Assembly (NCBI GenBank): GCA_030628575.1
Contig: DAOVQR010000007.1
Location: 1 to 12,343, forward strand
DNA length: 12,343 nucleotides
Source of the DNA: a bacterium
GTDB taxonomy: Bacteria > Patescibacteriota > UBA1384 > JAMDBS01 > DAOVQR01
Direction: 5' to 3'
The notes beneath the pieces are model-generated. The model was not told the origin of the DNA and did not search any database. It worked only from the letters and a program-made list of their open reading frames with translations. This document shows, piece after piece, positions 7,317 through 12,343 of the stretch. The first letter of the stretch is position 1, and every line of letters begins with the position of its first letter. Position numbers and translations under genes: made by a program.

Positions 7317-7435
7317 TTAGGGATAATTTCTAATGGCTTTCTCTATACGTTGCTTTCCTGCAAGCTAAAGCTTGCGTATCCGAAATCTAAAATTTGCAAT
7401 TTAAAATCTACAATTCCCCTTATTCTCATTGTAAC
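7317..7435. other. Repeat-rich spacer upstream of radA
   Basis: No gene is seen. It holds a perfect hairpin GCAAGC-TAAA-GCTTGC (7360-7375) and degenerate AT-rich tandem text with AAATCTAAAATTTGCAATTT (7383-7402), similar in style to the tracts inside radA. A radA promoter should lie here or in the palindromic element, but I find no convincing -35/-10 pair. Confidence 0.5.
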
Positions 7436-7474
7436 AAAAAAATGAGTTACACACTATAAAGCGGTAACTCATTT
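7436..7474 (-). terminator. Intrinsic terminator for the small minus-strand operon
   Basis: On the minus strand AAATGAGTTAC (7474-7464) pairs perfectly with GTAACTCATTT (7450-7440) around a 13-nt loop; the 3' arm runs into a total of seven T (7442-7436). It lies 45 bp after the stop codon of the 119-residue protein gene, the expected place for the end of that transcript. Confidence 0.75.
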
Positions 7475-7519
7475 AAAAATTAAGAATCTTCATTTCCGAG
7501 ATTTTATCTATATTAGAAT

Positions 7520-7879
7520 CTACGGAAAAATTGAAATTGTCTTGGGTCGCATCAACTGAGGTACTACCTCAGGATCTTCGATCAACTTAAAACAATTTTG
7601 ATCCATTATCATCATGATTGATGGTAATGCTTTCATTGGAATAGTCCTGACTTTACAAAAATTCCAACAATTTGAGTTCGAATGTAAAATTAATATAGCC
7701 ATTGCACCGAGATACTGGATATATTTTATCTCGGAATTTATTTCATTAGGATTTAAAAACAAATCAGGATCTACTTTTCGATCTACAAGAGCCGATAACA
7801 TATCTACAACAACCACTTTGTCACCAAATCTCATTATTTCACCTCTGATATTTCTCCATTTTGTCACTACATATGCCAT
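7520..7879 (-). CDS. Hypothetical protein (119 aa), last gene of a small operon
   Basis: I do not recognise this protein. It starts MAYVVTKWRN, has a hydrophobic stretch VVVVDMLSALV (22-32) and a second one around YLGAMAILIL (56-65), and a third Met/Ile-rich part (about 81-93), but none is long enough to be a certain membrane segment. Three cysteines are at 71, 75 and 96; Cys71-Cys75 are spaced CxxxC. It ends Ile-Phe-Pro. ATG 7879 is chosen because AGGAG (7888-7892) lies eight bases upstream; the upstream ATG at 7900 would place that SD inside the gene. It begins 38 bp after the zinc-ribbon gene, behind a leader that shares the 10-nt string TGATCTGAAA with the leader of that gene, and is followed by an intrinsic terminator. 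The two are very likely co-transcribed. Confidence 0.7.
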   Translation of the reverse strand: MAYVVTKWRNIRGEIMRFGDKVVVVDMLSALVDRKVDPDLFLNPNEINSEIKYIQYLGAMAILILHSNSNCWNFCKVRTIPMKALPSIMMIMDQNCFKLIEDPEVVPQLMRPKTISIFP

Positions 7880-7917
7880 TTTATTCTCTCCTTTCCTCAT
7901 TTTTCATCTATTTCAGA

Positions 7918-8136
7918 TCACACAGAATTTATTGCTTTACAGTTATCACAGTGTATAGATATTCCTCCTCTTCTTCGGCGACATTTTTTTACAATTTCCT
8001 CTGTTGCGCTACAAAAATTAAGAGGGTGATCACATTGACCACAAAAAATTTGAAATTGAGTAGCATCATAATTCACACGAGCAGATATCACACCTGTCCA
8101 ACGATCGGATTCTCGATCATTATTATCTGTCGGCAT
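7918..8136 (-). CDS. Small zinc-ribbon protein, unknown role
   Basis: A 72-residue protein with two CxxC knuckles, CGQC (32-35) and CDNC (63-66), which would bind one zinc ion as a zinc ribbon; Cys42 and Cys52 lie between them. A basic run KCRRRRGG (51-58) just before the second knuckle suggests contact with nucleic acid or another anionic partner (inference). The first 25 residues are polar and probably flexible. The start is firm: a full AAGGAGG (8146-8152) lies nine bases before the ATG. I cannot assign a family. It sits between a possible 43-residue peptide gene and the 119-residue protein gene on the same strand. The codons for YDATQFQIFCG overlap a 20-bp sequence repeated exactly at 8206-8225. 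Confidence 0.75.
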   Translation of the reverse strand: MPTDNNDRESDRWTGVISARVNYDATQFQIFCGQCDHPLNFCSATEEIVKKCRRRRGGISIHCDNCKAINSV

Positions 8137-8177
8137 TGTTTCATTCCTCCTTCCTCAAATTTTTATACCTTTTCAGA

Positions 8178-8309
8178 TCATCTCTTTTCAGATTTTTCGC
8201 TTGAGAAAAAATTTGAAATTGAGTATCCTACCCAAAATAAAATACCAAACCCCAAATCTGCCATTTTTAAGCAAATATGGATAAATAAAACCTCAATCCT
8301 ATCTATCAA
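8178..8309 (-). CDS. Candidate small membrane peptide gene (43 aa, TTG start)
   Basis: A reading frame opens between a promoter and the zinc-ribbon gene. From TTG 8309 it encodes 43 residues with a hydrophobic centre (LGFGILFWVGYSISNFF, 19-35) and a charged tail SSEKSEKR, typical of a one-segment membrane peptide. GGGGTGA, close to the extended anti-SD complement, lies five bases before the TTG. The first ATG in frame (8264) has no SD and gives 28 residues. Supporting it: the stop codon TGA begins the same TGATCTGAAA string that follows the stop of the zinc-ribbon gene, and without it the strong upstream promoter would have an unusual 200-nt leader. Against it: short, non-ATG start, AT-rich sequence, and part of it is a repeat also found in the neighbouring gene in another frame. 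It could instead be a structured leader. Confidence 0.4.
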   Translation of the reverse strand: MIDRIEVLFIHICLKMADLGFGILFWVGYSISNFFSSEKSEKR

Positions 8310-8356
8310 AGAACTCACCCCTTTTAAAAAATTTTCTGATTTGTCAATCGGGCAAA

Positions 8357-8386
8357 ATCATATCATAAACCTGATATATTTGTCAA
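8357..8386 (-). promoter_or_regulatory. Strong candidate sigma70 promoter of the small operon
   Basis: On the minus strand a perfect TTGACA (8386-8381), an 18-bp spacer and TATGAT (8362-8357) preceded by TGA, making an extended -10. Transcription would start near 8350, about 40 nt before the candidate TTG. The 10-mer ATTGACAAAT is repeated 39 bp downstream (8348-8339). Confidence 0.65.
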
Positions 8387-8392
8387 TAATTT

Positions 8393-8434
8393 TTACTTCA
8401 ACAAAATACCCGATCAGGTATTTTGTTAAAGTAA
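8393..8434 (-). promoter_or_regulatory. Long inverted repeat between recJ and the small operon promoter
   Basis: AACAAAATACC (8400-8410) pairs perfectly with GGTATTTTGTT (8417-8427), and TTACTT (8393-8398) with AAGTAA (8429-8434). The single position between the two blocks (8399/8428) is a C-A mismatch as plus-strand RNA but a U-G pair as minus-strand RNA, so the 18-bp hairpin is unbroken only in a recJ-direction transcript. It starts 14 bp after the recJ stop and ends six bp before the -35 box, so it may end or protect the recJ mRNA, or serve as an operator. No T-run follows. Confidence 0.6.
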
Positions 8435-8448
8435 TCATATTAATGATA

Positions 8449-10170
8449 TTAGCAATTAACTTTCTTTAAATCCAATAATTTCAGTTGCAAACTTCGTCTC
8501 CCGTTCCAGATATTTTCATCAATAGTAAAAACTATATCAATTTTATCTTCAATTTTTAGTTTATTTTTCCACTCTCCCATCCCAAATCCAATAACATCTA
8601 AACAGCTTGTAGCGGTTGATACATTTGACTCTTTTGATATTGTTGATACCTTCATCTTAAGATGTTTATCGTCTTTTCCTACACATCTCACGCTCGTAAC
8701 TTTCATATTTTTCATTAAAAACACCGGCCGTGGATTTCCTATGCCAAATGGTTCAAATTTTCTTAAAATATTAAACAGTTTGAAATTTATTTTCTTCGAA
8801 TCTATTTCCGTATCAATTTTAATTTTTGGGATCAAATCTTCATCTTTAATCTTTTTTTGAGCGATTTTTTCTATTTGATCATAGAACTTAGAAAAGTTTT
8901 TCTTTTCCAAAGTTAGCCCGGCCGCTGCTTTGTGTCCGCCAAATCCCACCAGATATTTTTCGCATTTTTTTAATGCTTTCATAATATCGAATCCTGAAAT
9001 ACTTCTAGCCGAGCCATGCAAATTTTCCCCATCTTGACGAAATACAATCACCGGTCGGCAGTATCTTTCCATCAATTTCCCTGCAATTAATCCAACAATT
9101 CCTGATAACCAATTCTTGCCAACAACTAGAATAATTTTTTTCTTATCAAGTTTTTCTGTTTTTACCTTATTTTGTGCTTGCTTAAGAATTTCATCAAGTT
9201 CTTTTTGTCTTTGTTTATTGATAACATCCAATTGTTCGGCAATTTCTTTAGCTTCTTTTTTATCTTCAGAGATTAAAAGATAGTAAGACGGTCCGGCATG
9301 ATTCATTCTACCCGGCGCATTAATACGAGGTCCTATTTGAAATCCGATCGTGTAAGTACTAATTGATTTTGGATCAATCGAAGCAATTTCATATAATTTT
9401 TTAAGACCAATATTTTTTGTTTTTGATAAAATATTAATTCCATATTTAATTAATACTCGATTTTCCAAATTATCTTTTTTGCCAGTAACAATCATATTAT
9501 CGCAAACCAAAGTAATAGCTGCCAAATCCAGCCACCATTTGGCATAAGTCAGGTATTTTTCTCCTTTTATTTCCTTTAATATTCCCCACGCCAATTTCCA
9601 AGCCACTGCTCCACCAGATAAATTTGGGTTTTGATATTTTGATTTTGGCAATTGTGGATGCACTATTGCTATAGCATCTTTAGGTAATTTATTACTTTGA
9701 ATTTCATGATGATCGGTAACAATTACATCTATTCCTAAATCCTTGGCGAGCTTCACTTCTTTATCATTAACTATTCCCAAATCAACCGTAATAATTAAAC
9801 TACAGCCCTGTTCTTTCAAAAATCTAATTCCTTGTTCATTTAAACCATATCCTTCCTTACGGGTAGGAATATAAATTTCCGTTCGTAATTTTAATAATCT
9901 AAATAATTTTGTCAATATTGCTGCACCTGGCACACCATCTGCATCATAATCGGCAAAAATACCAATTTTCTCTTTATCATAAATTGCCTGTTTTATACAT
10001 TTCACGACCGTATCTATATTAGGTAACTTTTTTGCATCACAAGTATCGCGATAAAAATCAGGATTCAAAAATCGATCCTTTTGTTTTGGATCAATTCCCC
10101 TATTTATCAACAATTGATCAACAATATCTTCAGTTTTCTTGGGATAAATTACCCAACGCTTTGTCTGCAT
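8449..10170 (-). CDS. recJ: Single-stranded-DNA-specific exonuclease RecJ
   Basis: DHH-family 5'-3' exonuclease acting on single-stranded DNA in recombination and base-excision or mismatch repair. The 573 residues match the usual length (about 575). Visible: motif I DYDADG (74-79), VDLG (129-132, Asp130), DHHE (153-156), motif IV Asp224, GPRINAPGRM (280-289), then the DHHA1 part with GSARSISGFDI (386-396) and GFGGHKAAAG (409-418), and a C-terminal OB-fold (about 465-570). Motif IV reads AAITLVCDNM where GTVADxVPL is common, a divergent version that keeps the metal-binding Asp. The SD is weak (AGGA, 10 bases upstream) and the leader is repeat-like text, so translation may be coupled to ftsQ, which ends 27 bp upstream. 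It is the last gene of the murB-ddl-ftsQ-recJ run, with a long inverted repeat after its stop. Confidence 0.96.
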   Translation of the reverse strand: MQTKRWVIYPKKTEDIVDQLLINRGIDPKQKDRFLNPDFYRDTCDAKKLPNIDTVVKCIKQAIYDKEKIGIFADYDADGVPGAAILTKLFRLLKLRTEIYIPTRKEGYGLNEQGIRFLKEQGCSLIITVDLGIVNDKEVKLAKDLGIDVIVTDHHEIQSNKLPKDAIAIVHPQLPKSKYQNPNLSGGAVAWKLAWGILKEIKGEKYLTYAKWWLDLAAITLVCDNMIVTGKKDNLENRVLIKYGINILSKTKNIGLKKLYEIASIDPKSISTYTIGFQIGPRINAPGRMNHAGPSYYLLISEDKKEAKEIAEQLDVINKQRQKELDEILKQAQNKVKTEKLDKKKIILVVGKNWLSGIVGLIAGKLMERYCRPVIVFRQDGENLHGSARSISGFDIMKALKKCEKYLVGFGGHKAAAGLTLEKKNFSKFYDQIEKIAQKKIKDEDLIPKIKIDTEIDSKKINFKLFNILRKFEPFGIGNPRPVFLMKNMKVTSVRCVGKDDKHLKMKVSTISKESNVSTATSCLDVIGFGMGEWKNKLKIEDKIDIVFTIDENIWNGRRSLQLKLLDLKKVNC

Positions 10171-10197
10171 AATTCATAATTCCTAATTCAAAATTCA

Positions 10198-10989
10198 TCA
10201 TTTGTAAAATGCTTTTCCTTCTACTCGCATATCTATATATTCTTTAATTTCCCCCATATGATCTTTAATTATGTTTTTTAATCCTTTAAGTTGCGGTTCA
10301 ATTTCGCGTGTGGTATTCAATATCACAAAAAAATCTCTATCGGTTTGTATCTCTACTTTAAAAGTGCTTTCATAAACTCTTATTTCTTGAATTTTTGCTC
10401 CTGTGTAATTTTCGAATTTCTCTGCCAAATCAATAATAAAACTTACAAAGTCCTTAGTTAAAATTTGTGTTCCTTCTTTTACGGGAACTGATCGAATGTC
10501 AATAATGTGAATTAAATTATTTTTTTCTACATCTTTCAAATCATCTTCGCCAGATAAAGAAAAAACTATTCCTTCTGTATCTACATAGAAAATTTTTTCT
10601 CCAACTTTCCAAGTAATTCGTGGTTTGCGCACTTCAACATCTACTCTCAAAGTGTCTGGGATACCCTTATATACTTCAATGCTTTTTATACTAGTATATT
10701 TATTTGCCAAGTCCTGCTCCGTATTATCTAAAAATAAAAATATAATATTACTGCCTTTCAGAGATTCTATTTCACTTTTAACAGATGAATTAAATGAACC
10801 CGTAACTTCAATATTTTTTACTGTAAAATAATCCGAATAAAATAAAAACCAAGCAATAATTATTAAAACAATTGAAATAAATATTAACCATATCAACCAA
10901 GATGATGGATGAAATTCTTTTTTATCACTAGGAGTGGTAGAATATATTTTCGGCTGGCGAAAATCATGCCTACTTTTTATCCATTTCAT
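10198..10989 (-). CDS. ftsQ: Cell division protein FtsQ/DivIB
   Basis: Bitopic divisome protein that links early and late division proteins and helps control septal wall synthesis. The 263 residues comprise a basic cytosolic tail (1-30), one membrane helix (about 31-51), a POTRA domain (about 55-122; begins FTVKNIEVTGSF, ends VRKPRITWKVG) and an extracytoplasmic beta domain ending in YIDMRVEGKAFYK, the typical end of the FtsQ core (YIDLRF-like). AAGGAT five bases before the ATG serves as SD. It sits 52 bp after ddl and 27 bp before recJ on the same strand. The ddl-ftsQ order is that of the classical division and cell wall (dcw) cluster, which supports the call; ftsA and ftsZ, the usual next genes, are replaced by recJ here. 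Confidence 0.93.
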   Translation of the reverse strand: MKWIKSRHDFRQPKIYSTTPSDKKEFHPSSWLIWLIFISIVLIIIAWFLFYSDYFTVKNIEVTGSFNSSVKSEIESLKGSNIIFLFLDNTEQDLANKYTSIKSIEVYKGIPDTLRVDVEVRKPRITWKVGEKIFYVDTEGIVFSLSGEDDLKDVEKNNLIHIIDIRSVPVKEGTQILTKDFVSFIIDLAEKFENYTGAKIQEIRVYESTFKVEIQTDRDFFVILNTTREIEPQLKGLKNIIKDHMGEIKEYIDMRVEGKAFYK

Positions 10990-11041
10990 ACGTATCCTTA
11001 CAAATCACTACTAATTTTAATAACGCACTAATATCTACAAA

Positions 11042-11959
11042 TTAATTTTTCTTATCTAAAGCTAGTTCAATCAACCTATCCAACAATTTGGTAAAACTAA
11101 TTCCTGTTGCCCGCGCAGATTTTGGAAACAAACTTTCAGATGTCATCCCGGGAATAGTATTTGTCTCTAATACATAAATTAAGTTTTTCGTTTTTATTAT
11201 CATATCTGTACGAGATAATCCTAAACACCCGATCTCTTTATGAGCTTTAACTGCAATTTTTTGTGCTTTTTGTGTAAGCTTTTTAGAAATTCTGGCTGGA
11301 ATTATTTCCTGCGTTGTATTATCGTATTTATTTTTTCTGTCAAAAAATTTCCCTTTAGGCGGAACAATTTCAATTATTGGTAATGCTTTAGGATTTTCAT
11401 TACCAATAATTGGTACTGTAATTTCAGTTCCTTTTATAAATTCTTCGATTATGATTCGGTTTTCTAATTTAAAAGCATCGTCTAGTGCTTTAGAAATTTG
11501 TTTTTTATCTTTAACTATTGAAGTCCCCACGCTGGAACCCTGACTAACGGGCTTTACAACAAACGGTAATTTAATTGTAATCTTATCTTTTTTACTCTTG
11601 ATAATTTGGAATTTTGGTGTTAATATTCCAGCATACTTATATATTTTTTTGGTAGCATATTTATCCATTGCTATAGCAGAAGATACAACGTTTGATCCCA
11701 TATATGGCAATCCTAAAATATCCAAAAAACCTTGAATTTCTCCATCTTCACCCCCCGGACCATGCAATATTGGCAAAACTACATCAATTTTTTTTCTATC
11801 TTTAACTATTCTATCAATATCTTTTGCTGTATCATATTTCAAAATATTATATTTATTTCTGTCCAAATACTTAATAACTTCATTTGCAGAAATTAATGAT
11901 ATATCACGTTCGCTTGATGTACCTCCCATTAAAACTGCAACACTTAACTTTTGTAACAT
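11042..11959 (-). CDS. ddl: D-alanine--D-alanine ligase
   Basis: ATP-grasp enzyme that joins two D-Ala for the peptidoglycan pentapeptide, in the cytosol. The 305 residues are full length. Family motifs: GGTSSER (12-18, Glu17), HGPGGEDG (66-73), AMDK (97-100), VVKPVSQGSSVG (134-145, Lys136), EEFIKGTEITV (172-182), KYDNTTQEIIPA (211-222), SRTD (249-252, Arg250/Asp252), and ETNTIPGMTSESL (265-277) with the Mg ligands Glu265 and Asn267 and Ser276. Tyr212 matches the Tyr of DdlB that goes with a D-Ala (rather than D-Lac) product, as known for the family. SD AGGGAG (11965-11970) is five bases before the ATG. It lies between murB (90-bp spacer with an inverted repeat) and ftsQ. Confidence 0.97.
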   Translation of the reverse strand: MLQKLSVAVLMGGTSSERDISLISANEVIKYLDRNKYNILKYDTAKDIDRIVKDRKKIDVVLPILHGPGGEDGEIQGFLDILGLPYMGSNVVSSAIAMDKYATKKIYKYAGILTPKFQIIKSKKDKITIKLPFVVKPVSQGSSVGTSIVKDKKQISKALDDAFKLENRIIIEEFIKGTEITVPIIGNENPKALPIIEIVPPKGKFFDRKNKYDNTTQEIIPARISKKLTQKAQKIAVKAHKEIGCLGLSRTDMIIKTKNLIYVLETNTIPGMTSESLFPKSARATGISFTKLLDRLIELALDKKN

Positions 11960-11997
11960 ATAAACTCCCTAATCAAACTCTAATTTTATTCTAATTT

Positions 11998-12024
11998 TCT
12001 CGAATTATTAGAGATTATTCGAGA
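11998..12024. repeat. Inverted repeat and ATTAG/ATTCG repeat tract in the murB-ddl spacer
   Basis: TCTCGAAT (11998-12005) pairs with ATTCGAGA (12017-12024) around an 11-nt loop. The surrounding 90-bp spacer (11960-12049) is made largely of variants of ATTAG, ATTCG and AATTTT. No T-run; the ddl SD lies about 30 bases further along the transcript. Confidence 0.55.
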
Positions 12025-12049
12025 TCTAATTCGCGACTGATTAGTGATT

Positions 12050-12343
12050 TCAATCCCCCACATATTCTATCTCTTCTTCCAATTTAATCCCCTTTTCTTC
12101 ATCTACTTTCTGTTTCAGTTGGTTTATTAATTCCTTAACATCGCTAGCATTTGATCTACCTTTAATATTTTCAATAAAATTTGCATGCTTTTTGGAAACT
12201 TGTGCATTTCCTACTTTTGTACCTTTCATACTCAAATTATCCAATATATAACCTGCAGACCCCTGAATACCATCACCTGGATTTTTAAAAACACTACCAC
12301 AAGTAAATCTATCATAAGGTTGTTTTTTAGATCTTAATTTTTG
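12050..12343 (-). CDS. murB: UDP-N-acetylenolpyruvoylglucosamine reductase MurB, C-terminal part (cut by window edge)
   Basis: Flavin enzyme that reduces enolpyruvyl-UDP-GlcNAc to UDP-MurNAc with NADPH, in the cytosol. Only the last 97 residues are in the window and the frame is open to the edge. The visible part begins before CGSVFKNPGDG, whose Ser (residue 17 of the fragment) is the catalytic Ser of MurB, and continues through GYILDNLSMKG, VGNAQVSKKHANFI and KGIKLEEEIEYVG, the last holding the expected catalytic Glu. A shorter 64-residue frame starting at TTG 12244 is only the tail of this gene. It is the first visible gene of the murB-ddl-ftsQ-recJ run and stops with TGA 90 bp before ddl. 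Confidence 0.93.
   Translation of the reverse strand, partial: QKLRSKKQPYDRFTCGSVFKNPGDGIQGSAGYILDNLSMKGTKVGNAQVSKKHANFIENIKGRSNASDVKELINQLKQKVDEEKGIKLEEEIEYVGD

Noticed and set aside
7614..7958. Plus-strand open frame of 114 residues
   Set aside because: Antisense to the 119-residue protein gene, no SD, composition typical of a shadow frame.
7861..8469. Plus-strand open frame of 202 residues
   Set aside because: It begins with TTG without SD, is antisense to the zinc-ribbon gene with its good SD, crosses the promoter and long inverted repeat, and has low-complexity composition.
12050..12244. Separate 64-residue gene with TTG start
   Set aside because: The frame is open upstream to the window edge and encodes the MurB motif CGSVFKNP, so it is the tail of murB.
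1..12343. CRISPR array, phage or transposase genes
   Set aside because: No regularly spaced identical repeats with unique spacers, and no frame resembling transposases, integrases or phage structural proteins.

Overview
The window is AT-rich bacterial chromosome with dense housekeeping genes. It reads with the standard bacterial code: TGA ends murB, ftsQ and the 72-residue zinc-ribbon gene, which argues against lineages that reassign TGA. Low GC, Shine-Dalgarno (SD) sequences on most genes, a bifunctional penicillin-binding protein with extra Ig-like and FnIII domains, a murB-ddl-ftsQ block running into recJ, and many short AT-rich tandem repeats in spacers and even inside radA together suggest a member of the Candidate Phyla Radiation (Patescibacteria, Parcubacteria-like). 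No rRNA marker is present, so this placement is an inference.

Layout from left to right. tyrS (tyrosyl-tRNA synthetase, minus) and a class A penicillin-binding protein gene (plus) diverge from a 135-bp spacer holding two overlapping promoter-like signals. Two small plus-strand genes of unknown function follow; both products are charged, Glu/Lys/Gln-rich and cytosolic-looking. A folded 66-nt inverted-repeat element lies between them and a convergent minus-strand pair: radA (branch-migration ATPase) followed by a PAP2-like membrane protein. Upstream of radA is a roughly 300-bp repeat-rich spacer with a REP/MITE-like palindromic element of about 102 bp.

The least explained part is 7436-8434 (minus): a strong promoter, a possible 43-residue membrane peptide gene, a 72-residue zinc-ribbon protein, a 119-residue unknown protein and an intrinsic terminator. 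The first two genes end in the same 10-nt string starting at the stop codon, so the unit looks like a small self-contained operon built partly by duplication of leader sequence.

The right third is a minus-strand cell-wall/division operon transcribed murB (cut by the window edge), ddl, ftsQ, then recJ. MurB makes UDP-MurNAc, Ddl makes D-Ala-D-Ala, FtsQ is a divisome scaffold, and the penicillin-binding protein polymerises and cross-links the product, so much of the window serves peptidoglycan synthesis. RecJ and RadA are recombination and repair enzymes.
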